A stretch of DNA of 64,000 bases from G036327475 sp036327475 (GTDB lineage Bacteria > Pseudomonadota > Gammaproteobacteria > Enterobacterales > Enterobacteriaceae). The notes below the pieces were generated by a model. It was given only the letters and a program-made list of their open reading frames with translations. It was not told the origin of the DNA and did no database searches. Below are positions 1-9,208 of the stretch, piece after piece. Positions within the stretch are counted from its first letter, which is position 1. Each line of letters begins with the position of its first letter. Both the position numbers and the translations under genes were made by a program. The stretch is from contig NZ_CP132913.1 of the NCBI RefSeq assembly GCF_036327475.1, positions 1,302,001 to 1,366,000 on the forward strand, given 5' to 3'.

Positions 1-196
1 ATTACCACGCCGCCCAACCACCGCAGGCGATTCCCTTACTGAGAAGACGCCAGCGGCCACACCGTCGGACGTCGCATTGCCGCCACCTCACTCGGGGACT
101 AACGGAGCGGCTTATCTTGGGTATACCACGCAGAGTAGTGTAGTTGCCGCGCCGCCTAATATCATGCTCAGCCAATCCGCTCAATTCTACCCATAA

Positions 197-234
197 TCAC
201 AATCCAAGAGAAAATTCACAATCCAAGAGAAAAT
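197..234. repeat. 19-bp perfect tandem duplication
   Basis: Two identical 19-bp units (tcacaatccaagagaaaat) lie head to tail just before the recognisable rapA relic. No coding sense can be read through them. It is one of a series of short tandem duplications found only in decayed parts of this window. The preceding bases 1-196 hold nothing I recognise. Confidence 0.85.
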
Positions 235-456
235 GCTGAGCAACGCCATGCTGCCAACAAACTGGTCGGCGCGGTGCAGCAAAAGATGCACGGGATGCTA
301 ATGCGCGGCGAACCCCTGTGAGCAACGGACACTAACGCTGATTGACGACGCCATGGCGCAGGCGGACCAACGCCTCGGCGCCGAACTGTGCCGGTTGCAG
401 ACGCTGCGGGGTCAACCCGGTTATCCGCGACAACGAACTGGAGGTGGTGGCGGCTA
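232..456 (+). pseudogene. rapA: rapA (hepA) C-terminal relic
   Basis: RapA is the SWI2/SNF2-type ATPase that recycles RNA polymerase. Only the extreme C-terminal region can be read here, in at least two frames: NKLVGAVQQKMHG, then a stop and frame change, ADQRLGAELCRLQTLR, then a second frame change into VNPVIRDNELEVVAAI. These match the end of E. coli RapA. The ATPase domains are absent, so the gene is dead. The relic runs straight into rluA sequence, so a deletion removed the end of rapA and most of rluA. The rapA-rluA-djlA-lptD order is that of E. coli. Confidence 0.8.
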
Positions 457-538
457 TTGTTTCACGCCAAAACCCCTGGCCATTACTCATCCCTATTACG
501 GCTCGCTGATTCATTTCCATTGCGAAGCGGATTTTTAA
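457..538 (+). pseudogene. rluA: rluA C-terminal relic
   Basis: RluA is the pseudouridine synthase for 23S rRNA U746 and some tRNAs. Only about the last 26 codons remain, ending with LAITHPYYGSLIHFHCEADF and a TAA stop, which aligns with the C-terminus of E. coli RluA. The catalytic domain is deleted. A single extra C in a run of C residues puts the first codons (FHAKT) in another frame. It is fused directly to the rapA relic. Bases 539-669, up to djlA, hold nothing recognisable. Confidence 0.8.
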
Positions 539-669
539 ACTAAACTGCCGCTCTGGCTTTAGCTACTACGGCGAGCGCCGGGTACGACATGCCAACCTCG
601 GCGCGCCATGCCACGACTACCCTAGCGCGACCTGCGCCAGGGTGGTTAGCTCTTGGCGTCATTTACCGC

Positions 670-1494
670 TTAGCGAAAACCCTTTTCCCGTTTTAAGAGA
701 TCATAGGCCTGCTGGATAGCTTGCGCTTTCTGTTTGGCCATTTCCACCATTTCCGGCGGCGGCCCTTTCGCCACCAGCTTGTCGGGATGATGCTCGCTCA
801 TCAACTTGCGGTAGGCGCGCTTAATTGTCGGGCCATCGTCCTGGGGGCTGACGCCGAGCACTTTGCAGGCGTTCTCCAGCGTCGGCCCATGCGCCCGCCC
901 CGGCTGGCGGTAGCTGCCCTGGTAAAAATCATGTTGACTGCCGAACTGCGCGCTACCCCCAATCATGCTGAGGAACTGATCAAACTGGCCGCGGCTGATG
1001 CCCAGCTCTTCGGCGATGATGTACAGCACCTGTCTCTCGTTGGGGTGCAGCGAGCCATCCGCGAAGGCCGCCTGGATTTGGATTTCCAAAAACATGCGAA
1101 TGAGATCGAAGCGGCCAAAGCAGACTTGGCGAAATTCGCGCAGCCGGGCGCGCAACGGGAAATCGCTATCTTTTCCTTCGCGGAACGCCTCCTGTGCGGC
1201 GCTTTTTAGCGCATCATTCAGCTGCATCCGCGTCATTAATCGATTGGCGTTTACGATGTCGGCCTCGGTGACCCGCCCTTTTGATTTAGTCAAATGGCCC
1301 ATCACATGGAAAGTGGTGCGAAAAAAAACATTTTGCCGAGTTTGTTGATCGGGAAAATAGCTGGGATTGGTCACGCGGGCGCCACGCGCCTTATCCACCA
1401 TATAGCCAATCAACAAACCCAATACGATGGCCCAAAAACCGCCGCCAGACCAAATCGCCACAATAACACCCAACAACTTACCCCAATAACGCAT
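670..1494 (-). CDS. djlA: DjlA, membrane-anchored DnaJ-like co-chaperone
   Basis: 274 codons, against 271 in E. coli, intact. An N-terminal membrane segment (about residues 6-30, glycine rich) is followed by a TerB-like central region with the block FGRFDLIRMFLEIQIQAAFA and by a C-terminal J domain carrying the HPD triad in SEHHPDKLVAKG. DjlA anchors DnaK activity at the inner membrane and in E. coli can feed the Rcs phosphorelay. It is divergent from lptD, as in E. coli; the divergent promoters must lie between 1495 and 1675. Its partners DnaK and DnaJ are intact in the same window. Confidence 0.95.
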   Translation of the reverse strand: MRYWGKLLGVIVAIWSGGGFWAIVLGLLIGYMVDKARGARVTNPSYFPDQQTRQNVFFRTTFHVMGHLTKSKGRVTEADIVNANRLMTRMQLNDALKSAAQEAFREGKDSDFPLRARLREFRQVCFGRFDLIRMFLEIQIQAAFADGSLHPNERQVLYIIAEELGISRGQFDQFLSMIGGSAQFGSQHDFYQGSYRQPGRAHGPTLENACKVLGVSPQDDGPTIKRAYRKLMSEHHPDKLVAKGPPPEMVEMAKQKAQAIQQAYDLLKREKGFR

Positions 1495-1675
1495 ATACTC
1501 CTCAATTCATCGCGCCGTCGGTACAAAATTGCTTTATCATACCTGTCATTTAACACCAAGCCTAACGGTACGCGGTAGAATGGCAGGATGTAACACTGTC
1601 GCAACGCTTATGAGTGGCATAGTCCACGGCCGTTTTCGCGATAAGCCATGGATGACAGAACACCTGAAAACGCTT

Positions 1676-4018
1676 ATGAAAAAACGTTTACCCATACTGT
1701 TGGCCGGCCTTATCTGGCCCGCTTTTTATGGCCAGCAGGCGCTGGCCGATCTGGCGGATCAATGTCTGTTAGGCGTGCCGACCTATGCCAAACCTCTTGT
1801 TAATGGCGACCCAAACGCGCTGCCGGTGCATATACAGGCCGATAAAGCCACGGCGAATTATCCCGAATATGTGCTATTTAGCGGCAACGTGGGTATTGAA
1901 CAAGGCAACAACACGCTCACCGCCGATGAAGTGCAGCTCACGCAGCGCCAGGAGCAAAACCAGGCGCCGTTGCGTACCGTTACTGCTACCGGAAACGTCA
2001 ATTATGTCAGCAATGAGATCAAATTGCAGGGTCCGAAAGCCTGGTCTAATCTCAACACTAAAGATACCGACGTCTATCAGGGTAATTACCAGATGGTGGG
2101 CAGGCAGGGCCGCGGCGACGCCGATACCATGAAGCAGCGCGGCGATAACCGCTACACGGCATTGGAAAACGGCAGTTTTACCTCCTGCCCGCCGGGGGAC
2201 GACAGCTGGAGCGTAGTCGGGTCGGAGATAATCCACGACCGCGAGGAGCAAATCGCCGAGATTCGGAACGCGCGCTTTAAAATCGGTAAGGTGCCAGTCT
2301 TCTACAGTCCATATTTGCAAATGCCGGTGGGCGACAAGCGCCGTTCCGGTTTCCTTATCCCAAATGCTAAATACGACAGTAACAACAGCTTCGGGTTCAG
2401 CACGCCCTACTACCTGAACCTGGCGCCCAACTACGACGCCACTATCACGCCGAATTACATGAGTAAACGCGGTACCCAGATCCAGACCGAGTTCCGCTAC
2501 CTGACGACCCCAGGCGAAGGACTGCTGGGATTCTACTGGCTGCCAAAAGATCGTGTTTACAGCAGCGAACACGCGAGCGATGGCGATAGTGACCGTTGGC
2601 TGCTCTATTGGCATCATAACGACATCATGGATCAGGTGTGGCGTTTCAATGTCGACTATACCAAAGTTAGCGACTCCAGTTATTTCGACGATCTGGATTC
2701 CAAGCACGGCAGTACTACCGACGGCTACGCCACACAAAAATTCAGCTTCGGCCATGCTGATGAAAACTGGGATTCCGCCCTTTCGTACAAGCAGTTCCAA
2801 GTATTTGACACCAATAGCAGCAATGCTTACCGCGCCGCACCACAGTTCGATTTGACCTATTATAAAAACGGCATCGATCTCTTTGACCTCAAGGTATTCA
2901 GCCAAGCAGCCAAATTTACCAACGTTAACAACAACTATCCAGAAGCCACTCGACTGCATGTCGAGCCCATACTCAACCTGCCTCTGGCCAACCGTTGGGG
3001 CAGTCTGAATACCGAAGCCAAGCTAATGGTCACACACTATCAGCAGGAAAATATCGATTATTACAACGAGAATACCACCACCGGCCGTCACCTGAATAGC
3101 TCTGTCAACCGGGTTTTGCCTCAGTTTAAAACCGACGGCAAAACGGTGTTCGAGCGCAATATGGATTACGCACCCGATTACACCGAGAGGCTTGAGCCGC
3201 GGCTGCAATACCTGTATGTCCCATATCGTAATCAGAACGATATCGGCGTTTACGACTCCACTATCCTACAAATCGACTACTCCGGCCTGTTCCGCGATCG
3301 CACCTACAGCGGCCTTGACCGTATTTCGCCCGCCAACCAATTGGCGGGCGGTGTGACCACCCGAATTTATGACGATCAGCGCATGGAACGATTTAACGCT
3401 TCCGTTGGTCAAATCTACTACTTCTCGCGGCCCCGTACCGGTGATATCACCGGTACCCGGGATAATTATGATAATACCGGCAGTGTAGTTTGGGCGGGAG
3501 ATAGCTACTGGCGTATCAGCAATCAGTGGTGGGTCCGCGGTGGCCTACAGTATGATTCCCGTCTGAACAGCGTTGCGCTGGGCGATGTGGTGCTGGAGTG
3601 CCGGCACGACGAGAACCGCATCTTACAGCTGAATTACCGTTACGCCAGCCCGCAATATATTGAGCGGGTGCTGTCCGACATTAGCCACCCCGACTATCAA
3701 CAGGGCATTTCGCAGGTAGGAGTCACTGGTAATTGGCCACTGGTTGACCGCTGGTCGCTGGTCGGCGCATATTATTATGGTACTAAGGCCAACCAACTGG
3801 CGAATCAGTTGATCGGGCTGCAATACAACACCTGCTGCTGGGCTATCAATGTGGGCTATGAGCGAAAGATCACCGGTTGGAACAATACCAACAGTTCTAG
3901 CCAGTACGACAACAAAGTATCGTTTAATATTGAACTGCGCGGTTTGAGCAGAAATTATGGCCTAAGTACAGATAAGATGCTGGAATCCGGCATTCTCCCT
4001 TATCAGCAGGCGTTTTAA
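1676..4018 (+). CDS. lptD: LptD, LPS assembly outer-membrane barrel
   Basis: 780 codons, against 784 in E. coli. LptD inserts lipopolysaccharide into the outer leaflet of the outer membrane together with LptE. I chose the ATG at 1676 because it opens a clear signal peptide (MKKRLPILLAGLIWPA..., ending QQALA) and matches the E. coli start; the frame is open further upstream without similarity. The periplasmic OstA-like domain (about residues 40-190) is followed by the beta-barrel. All four cysteines that form the inter-domain disulfides are present (C30, C171, C720, C721). A fifth cysteine, C642 (LECRHDEN), replaces a tyrosine of the E. coli protein. Followed by surA after about 70 bp. Confidence 0.96.
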   Translation: MKKRLPILLAGLIWPAFYGQQALADLADQCLLGVPTYAKPLVNGDPNALPVHIQADKATANYPEYVLFSGNVGIEQGNNTLTADEVQLTQRQEQNQAPLRTVTATGNVNYVSNEIKLQGPKAWSNLNTKDTDVYQGNYQMVGRQGRGDADTMKQRGDNRYTALENGSFTSCPPGDDSWSVVGSEIIHDREEQIAEIRNARFKIGKVPVFYSPYLQMPVGDKRRSGFLIPNAKYDSNNSFGFSTPYYLNLAPNYDATITPNYMSKRGTQIQTEFRYLTTPGEGLLGFYWLPKDRVYSSEHASDGDSDRWLLYWHHNDIMDQVWRFNVDYTKVSDSSYFDDLDSKHGSTTDGYATQKFSFGHADENWDSALSYKQFQVFDTNSSNAYRAAPQFDLTYYKNGIDLFDLKVFSQAAKFTNVNNNYPEATRLHVEPILNLPLANRWGSLNTEAKLMVTHYQQENIDYYNENTTTGRHLNSSVNRVLPQFKTDGKTVFERNMDYAPDYTERLEPRLQYLYVPYRNQNDIGVYDSTILQIDYSGLFRDRTYSGLDRISPANQLAGGVTTRIYDDQRMERFNASVGQIYYFSRPRTGDITGTRDNYDNTGSVVWAGDSYWRISNQWWVRGGLQYDSRLNSVALGDVVLECRHDENRILQLNYRYASPQYIERVLSDISHPDYQQGISQVGVTGNWPLVDRWSLVGAYYYGTKANQLANQLIGLQYNTCCWAINVGYERKITGWNNTNSSSQYDNKVSFNIELRGLSRNYGLSTDKMLESGILPYQQAF

Positions 4019-4087
4019 TGCTGTAGTCCCGACGCAAACATTGAACTTAATCTGCGTATGCGGCTTATTTATATATATGGGAAAATT

Positions 4088-5383
4088 ATGAAAAACCGGA
4101 GAACATTTATCCTCGGCCTCGCCCTGTGTGCCCAAGGCGCATTCGCCGCCCTGCAGATCGTAGATAAAGTTGCCGCCATAGTGGACAACGGCGTCATTCT
4201 GGAAAGTGATGTGAACAGCATGCTGTTCACGGTAAAACGCGGCGCGCAGCAAGCCAATCAACAGCTGCCGAACGACGCGACGCTACGCCGTCATATCCTC
4301 GACCGGCTGATTATGGATAACATTATTTTGCAACTGGCCCAGCGCACTAACATCGCCATCAGTGACAAGCAATTGGATCAGGCCATCGGCAATATTGCTG
4401 CCAAGAACCACATGACCCTCGATCAGTTGCGCGGCCGCCTGGCCCATGACGGCATAGACTACAATACCTACCTGGCGCAAATCCGCAAAGAGATGCTGAT
4501 TGCCGAAGTACGCAACAACGAAGTTCGTCGCCGTGTGACTATTTTGCCGCAGGAAGTGGAGTCGCTAGCACGGCAGATCGCCACCCAAACCAGCAACGGT
4601 GCAGAATTTAATCTTAGCCATATTCTGATTCCGCTGCCGGAAAACCCGCGCCAGGATCAGGTGGATAAAGCGGAAGCGCTGGCCAATGCTTTAGTCGAGC
4701 AAAGTAAAAGCGGCACGGACTTCGGAAAGTTGGCAATCACGTACCCTGATGACCCGCAGGTGCTGAAAGGCGGTCAAATGAGCTGGGGGAAACTTGAAGA
4801 GCTGCCGTCGCTGTTCACGGCGCGCCTGCAGGGCGCTCAGAAGGGCAGCATTGTCGGCCCGATCCGCTCCGGCGTCGGTTTTCATATCCTGAAAGTCAAC
4901 GACATTCGCGACGGCGATCAGAAAGTGGCAGTTACCGAAGTACATGCGCGCCACATTCTTTTGCGCACCTCGGTGGTGATGACCGATCAGCAGGCTCGCG
5001 CCAAGCTTGAAGATATCGCGGCGCAAATAAAGGGTCGTCGCATCAGCTTTGGCGCTGCTGCTAAACAGCTGTCGGAGGATCCGGGTTCCGCCAATCAGGG
5101 CGGCGATCTGGGCTGGAGTTCCGCCGATGCCTTCGACTCGGCCTTCCGCGATGCACTGATGCATCTGAAGAAAGGGGACATCAGCGCGCCGCTGCGTTCA
5201 TCCTTCGGCTGGCATTTGATTCAGGTTATCGACACCCGTCAGGTGGACCGCACTGACGCCGCCAAGAAAGACCACGCCTATCGCCTGCTGTTCAACCGTA
5301 AGTTCGTCGAAGAGGCACAAACCTGGATGCAGGAGCAGCGCGCGTCCGCCTATGTGAAAATTATCGACAACAATGAGCAATAA
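4088..5383 (+). CDS. surA: SurA, periplasmic chaperone and prolyl isomerase
   Basis: 431 codons (E. coli 428). The start at 4088 opens a signal peptide (MKNRRTFILGLALCAQGAFA). The N-terminal chaperone domain contains RNNEVRRRVTILPQEVESLA. Two parvulin domains follow, each opening with a histidine motif (LSHILIPLPENP and ARHILLRTS). The C-terminal helix ends near EQRASAYVKI. SurA escorts outer-membrane proteins, including LptD, to the Bam complex, which fits its place directly after lptD. Its last 11 bases overlap the start of pdxA. Confidence 0.96.
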   Translation: MKNRRTFILGLALCAQGAFAALQIVDKVAAIVDNGVILESDVNSMLFTVKRGAQQANQQLPNDATLRRHILDRLIMDNIILQLAQRTNIAISDKQLDQAIGNIAAKNHMTLDQLRGRLAHDGIDYNTYLAQIRKEMLIAEVRNNEVRRRVTILPQEVESLARQIATQTSNGAEFNLSHILIPLPENPRQDQVDKAEALANALVEQSKSGTDFGKLAITYPDDPQVLKGGQMSWGKLEELPSLFTARLQGAQKGSIVGPIRSGVGFHILKVNDIRDGDQKVAVTEVHARHILLRTSVVMTDQQARAKLEDIAAQIKGRRISFGAAAKQLSEDPGSANQGGDLGWSSADAFDSAFRDALMHLKKGDISAPLRSSFGWHLIQVIDTRQVDRTDAAKKDHAYRLLFNRKFVEEAQTWMQEQRASAYVKIIDNNEQ

Positions 5384-6365
5384 CCAACGCATTGTTATCA
5401 CTCCCGGCGAACCCGCCGGAATAGGTCTCGATCTCGTCGCTATGCTGGCCCAAGAGATGTGGCCGGTCGAGCTGGTGATCTGCGCTGATCCGGCACTGTT
5501 AACGGCGCGAGCGCGGCAGCTCAATCTGCCGCTGCAGCTGTACCCCTACTGTCCTGAAGAGCCGGCTATGTCGCGCCGGGCTGGAGAAGTGACGGTGTTG
5601 GCCATTGAGGCGCCGGCGCCGGTCACTACCGGTAAACTCAATGCCGCCAATAGCCATTATGTGATAGCGACCCTGGCCCGCGCCTGCGACGGCTGCCTCA
5701 GCGGCGAGTTCGCCGCGCTGCTCACCGGTCCGGTGCATAAGGGCGTCATTAACGACGGCGGCCTGCCATTTAGCGGCCATACCGAATATTTCGCCGAACG
5801 CAGCGGTCGTGATCGCGTCGTTATGATGTTGGCCACCGAGTCACTGCGCGTCGCGCTCGCCACCACTCACTTGCCGCTGCTGGCGGTGCCTGGCGCCATC
5901 ACCCGCCAGTCCCTGAATGAAGTCATTACGATTTTGGTCCAGGATCTCAAGCGGCAATTCAGTATCACACAGCCGTGCATCCATGTTTGCGGGCTTAACC
6001 CCCACGCCGGCGAAGGCGGCCATATGGGTCGGGAAGAAATCGAAGTGATCATACCTGCCCTGGATACGCTGCGCGCCAAAGGATATAATCTGGTCGGTCC
6101 GTTGCCTGCCGATACTCTATTTCAACCAAAATATTTACAGCAGGCGGATGCAGTGCTAGCAATGTATCACGATCAGGGTCTGCCTGTGCTGAAATATCAG
6201 GGATTCGGCCGGGCGGTCAATATCACGCTTGGCCTCCCATTCATCCGTACCTCCGTCGATCACGGCACCGCCCTGGAGCTGGCCGGGTCGGGACAGGCTG
6301 AGGCCGGCAGTATCAACACGGCGCTTAATCTCGCCATCGACATGATAAAACGTCGTAATGAATAA
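5373..6365 (+). CDS. pdxA: PdxA, 4-hydroxythreonine-4-phosphate dehydrogenase
   Basis: 330 codons (E. coli 329), full length. PdxA oxidises 4-phosphohydroxy-L-threonine in the DXP-dependent route to pyridoxal 5-phosphate. Visible family signatures are the opening ITPGEPAGIG, the metal-binding histidine block SGHTEYFAE, NPHAGEGGHMG and the C-terminal VDHGTALELAG. The ATG lies inside the end of surA, and the stop overlaps the start of rsmA by eight bases, so translation is probably coupled as in E. coli. Confidence 0.96.
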   Translation: MSNNQRIVITPGEPAGIGLDLVAMLAQEMWPVELVICADPALLTARARQLNLPLQLYPYCPEEPAMSRRAGEVTVLAIEAPAPVTTGKLNAANSHYVIATLARACDGCLSGEFAALLTGPVHKGVINDGGLPFSGHTEYFAERSGRDRVVMMLATESLRVALATTHLPLLAVPGAITRQSLNEVITILVQDLKRQFSITQPCIHVCGLNPHAGEGGHMGREEIEVIIPALDTLRAKGYNLVGPLPADTLFQPKYLQQADAVLAMYHDQGLPVLKYQGFGRAVNITLGLPFIRTSVDHGTALELAGSGQAEAGSINTALNLAIDMIKRRNE

Positions 6366-7173
6366 CCGCGTTCATCTGGGGCATCTGGCGCGCAAACGTT
6401 TCGGCCAGAACTTTCTGCACGATAGCTCAATTATTGACGCTATTGTTGCCGCCATTCATCCTGAGCCCGGCCAGGCCATAGTAGAAATCGGCCCCGGCTT
6501 AGGCGCCCTGACCGAGCCGGTGGCAGAGTGCATCGACGCCATGACCGTTATCGAGCTTGACCGTGATTTAGCTGCCCGCCTAGCCAAGCAGCCTTTTTTG
6601 CAGCCCAAGCTCAACATCGTACAGCAGGACGCGATGACGGTGGATTTCGCCGCACTGTCCGCCGGACGGGGCCAGCTGCGAGTATTCGGCAATCTACCCT
6701 ACAACATTTCCACGCCGCTTATGTTCCACCTTTTCAGCTATACCCATACCATTCGCGATATGCACTTTATGCTGCAAAAAGAGGTAGTCAACCGGCTCGT
6801 GGCGGGCCCGAACAACAAAGCCTATAGCCGGTTGAGCGTGATAGCGCAGTACTACTGCAACATCATCCCGGTACTGGAAGTGCTGCCGACTGCGTTCCGT
6901 CCGGCACCGAAAGTGGATTCGGCGGTGGTGCGGCTGGTGCCCTATGCTACGCTGCCGTTTCCGGTCCGCGATTTAAGTAAACTGGTCACGTTGACCAGCC
7001 TGGCGTTCAACCAGCGCCGCAAGACGCTGCGAAACAGTCTGGGCAACCTTTTCAGTGCGCAACAGTTGGCGGAACAGGGTATCGACGCGATGCTGCGCGC
7101 GGAAAATTTAAGCGTTGAGCATTACTGCCGGTTGGCTAACGTGCTGGCGGAGCGCCCAGTTTCACAGGACTAA
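6358..7173 (+). CDS. rsmA: RsmA (KsgA), 16S rRNA m6,6A dimethyltransferase
   Basis: 271 codons (E. coli 273). The enzyme dimethylates A1518 and A1519 in helix 45 of 16S rRNA during late 30S assembly. The opening RKRFGQNFLHD, the SAM-binding motif VEIGPGLGALTEP and the catalytic NLPYNIS motif are all present, followed by the C-terminal block LAFNQRRKTLRNSLG. It overlaps pdxA by eight bases and is followed by apaG after 13 bases. All parts look functional. Confidence 0.96.
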   Translation: MNNRVHLGHLARKRFGQNFLHDSSIIDAIVAAIHPEPGQAIVEIGPGLGALTEPVAECIDAMTVIELDRDLAARLAKQPFLQPKLNIVQQDAMTVDFAALSAGRGQLRVFGNLPYNISTPLMFHLFSYTHTIRDMHFMLQKEVVNRLVAGPNNKAYSRLSVIAQYYCNIIPVLEVLPTAFRPAPKVDSAVVRLVPYATLPFPVRDLSKLVTLTSLAFNQRRKTLRNSLGNLFSAQQLAEQGIDAMLRAENLSVEHYCRLANVLAERPVSQD

Positions 7174-7186
7174 CAGGAGTGCTTTG

Positions 7187-7564
7187 ATGATAAACTCGCC
7201 CCGTGTCTGTGTTCAAGTTCAGAGCATGTATATAGAAACCCAGTCTCAGCCGGAAAAGAATCGTTACGTTTTCGCCTATACCATCACGCTTCACAATCTG
7301 GGACGGCACCCCGTGCAGCTGATGGGGCGCTACTGGCTTATCACCAACGCCAACGGTCAGGAGATCGAGGTGCAGGGCGAAGGGGTAGTGGGCGAGAAGC
7401 CGCGCATCCTTCCCGGCGGCGAATTTCAATACACCAGCGGCGCGGTGTTGGAAACTCCGCTCGGCACCATGCAGGGCCATTACGATATGGTCGATGATCA
7501 GGGACAAGGGTTTCACATTGCGATCCCCGTCTTTCGCCTGGCGATTCCTTCTCTAATAAATTAA
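7187..7564 (+). CDS. apaG: ApaG family protein
   Basis: 125 codons, the same as E. coli ApaG. The ATG at 7187 was chosen because it follows an AGGAG-like site and matches the family start MINSPRV; the frame is open upstream inside rsmA. It has the compact beta-sandwich signatures RYVFAYTITLHNLG, LMGRYWLIT and TPLGTMQGHYDMVD. The molecular role of ApaG is poorly defined; it sits between rsmA and apaH, as in related bacteria. Confidence 0.94.
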   Translation: MINSPRVCVQVQSMYIETQSQPEKNRYVFAYTITLHNLGRHPVQLMGRYWLITNANGQEIEVQGEGVVGEKPRILPGGEFQYTSGAVLETPLGTMQGHYDMVDDQGQGFHIAIPVFRLAIPSLIN

Positions 7565-7566
7565 CT

Positions 7567-8403
7567 ATGTCGACTTATTTAATTGGTGATATTCACGGCT
7601 GCTTCGATGAATTGAGAATCATGTTGTCCCAGGTTGAGTTCAATCCGGCGCTAGACACCCTGTGGCTAACCGGCGATCTGGTCGCACGTGGCCCCGGCTC
7701 GCTAGAGGTGCTGCGCCTGGTGCGCAGTTTTGGCGATAGCGTATATATGGTGCTGGGCAATCACGATCTGCATTTACTGGCGGTCTATGCTGGTATCGGC
7801 CGCAAGAAGCCGAAAGATCGCATCACAGCGCTGCTGAAAGCGCCTGACGCCGATGAATTAATCAACTGGCTGCGCCGCCAGCCCGTGCTACAGGTGAATG
7901 AGGAGAAAAAGTTGGTGATGGCCCATGCCGGCATTACGCCGCAGTGGGATCTCGCGACGGCGCTCCAGTGCGCACGGGAAGTAGAGTCGGTGCTCAGCAG
8001 CGACAGTTATCCGCTGTTCCTCGACGCCATGTACGGCGATATGCCGAATAACTGGAGCCCGGAGCTCAGCGGTCTAGCACGTTTGCGATTCAGCACTAAT
8101 GTGTTCACCCGCATGCGCTACTGCTTTCCAAATGGCCAGTTGGAAATGAACTGCAAGGATATACCGGAGAAAGCGCCGGCACCGCTGCGACCCTGGTTTG
8201 CGCTTCAAGGGTCGGTGCCCGAATGCTATAACATCATTTTCGGCCACTGGGCTTCGCTAATGGGGCAGGGAACACCGGCGAATATCTACGGGCTCGACAC
8301 CGGCTGCTGCTGGGGCGGCAAACTGACTCTGCTGCGCTGGGAGGATAAAACCTTTATCCGTGTACCCTCCAGCCGGCAGCCGGTAAAACGAGACAGGCAT
8401 TGA
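7567..8403 (+). CDS. apaH: ApaH, symmetrical diadenosine tetraphosphatase
   Basis: 278 codons (E. coli 280). ApaH splits Ap4A and related alarmones into two ADP, and removes Np4-type RNA caps. The metallophosphatase motifs are complete: GDIHGC (near residue 7), LTGDLVARGPGSLE, LGNHDLHLLA and MAHAGITPQW. It starts two bases after the apaG stop, so the two genes are almost certainly cotranscribed. It is convergent with folA. Confidence 0.95.
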   Translation: MSTYLIGDIHGCFDELRIMLSQVEFNPALDTLWLTGDLVARGPGSLEVLRLVRSFGDSVYMVLGNHDLHLLAVYAGIGRKKPKDRITALLKAPDADELINWLRRQPVLQVNEEKKLVMAHAGITPQWDLATALQCAREVESVLSSDSYPLFLDAMYGDMPNNWSPELSGLARLRFSTNVFTRMRYCFPNGQLEMNCKDIPEKAPAPLRPWFALQGSVPECYNIIFGHWASLMGQGTPANIYGLDTGCCWGGKLTLLRWEDKTFIRVPSSRQPVKRDRH

Positions 8404-8451
8404 AAATCCCATCAGCGCTTAAGGCCAACCCCGGCGCGAGCGACACCAGCG

Positions 8452-9012
8452 CTATAGGTCGGATCGCGTATCAGCCGCGGCCACAGGCCGGCTCGCACGA
8501 CACGCGCGGTCGAGGATAAGCCGCGCACAGCCGCGGCGCTCCAGAATTTCAAAGCAGTAACTGTGAGTGTTTTTCTCGTCATCGTCATGGAATTCACTGA
8601 AGGTGGATTGCCATTCATCCAGCTCATAATCTGGAAACCAGGTATCGCCATCCACTTCCGCATCGACATGGGTCAGATAGAGCCGCCCGGCCTGCGGTAA
8701 AAAGATCTCATAAACTTCTCCACCGCCGATGACCATCACTTCTGCCACCGTACCCGCCGCGGCCAGCGCTTGCGCAGGTGTTGACACCCAGGTCACCACG
8801 TCATTACCGCCGGGATGACTGCTCAGCACGATATTGTGTCTTCTCGGCAATGCCTTGCCAATGGACTCAAACGTCCGGCGCCCCATGATAATCGGTTTGT
8901 CGAGCGTGTTACGTTTAAACCAAGCCAGATCGGCGGAAAGATGCCATGGCATGGCATTTCCCATCCCAATCACACGATCTACCGTCAGGGCGGCAATCAG
9001 GCTAATAATCAT
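8452..9012 (-). CDS. folA: FolA, dihydrofolate reductase with C-terminal extension
   Basis: 186 codons, against 159 in E. coli. The enzyme reduces dihydrofolate to tetrahydrofolate with NADPH. The whole catalytic domain is there: MIISLIAALTVDRVIGMGNA, the Met20-loop region with MPWHLSADLAWFK, the acidic residue after LSA, IMGRRTFESIG and VMVIGGGEVYE. The normal family end is CFEILERR; here the frame continues for 26 residues without known similarity, probably because the native stop was lost. The start is clear. The gene lies downstream of the carAB relics behind a terminator. Confidence 0.92.
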   Translation of the reverse strand: MIISLIAALTVDRVIGMGNAMPWHLSADLAWFKRNTLDKPIIMGRRTFESIGKALPRRHNIVLSSHPGGNDVVTWVSTPAQALAAAGTVAEVMVIGGGEVYEIFLPQAGRLYLTHVDAEVDGDTWFPDYELDEWQSTFSEFHDDDEKNTHSYCFEILERRGCARLILDRACRASRPVAAADTRSDL

Positions 9013-9165
9013 AAAAACCTTATAGGCAACAAAATTGCTGACACTATACGGAAAGAGATCCTGAGCGTCGATAGTTGGCTTTTGTAAAGCGTGAAAATTT
9101 CAGAAAGCACTTAAAAGTGCCGCACCGACAGAAGGAAATCGGTTAAACTGGAGCGAAACAGCCAT

Positions 9166-9189
9166 AAAAGGATGCTTTCGCACCCTTTT
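9166..9189 (-). terminator. Hairpin terminator after the carAB relic
   Basis: A 10-bp stem (AAAAGGGTGC / GCATCCTTTT on the minus strand, one G-U pair) closed by a GAAA tetraloop and flanked by runs of A and T, so it could act in both directions. It sits about 20 bases beyond the carB stop and before folA, where it would end a car transcript. It is well preserved although the genes upstream are dead. Confidence 0.7.
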
Positions 9190-9208
9190 AACACCGTTAC
9201 ACGCGGAT

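Noticed and set aside
1874..2959. Long open frame antisense to lptD (361 codons)
   Set aside because: It is a mirror frame of a conserved barrel gene on the other strand, with no family motif and low-complexity hydrophobic composition.
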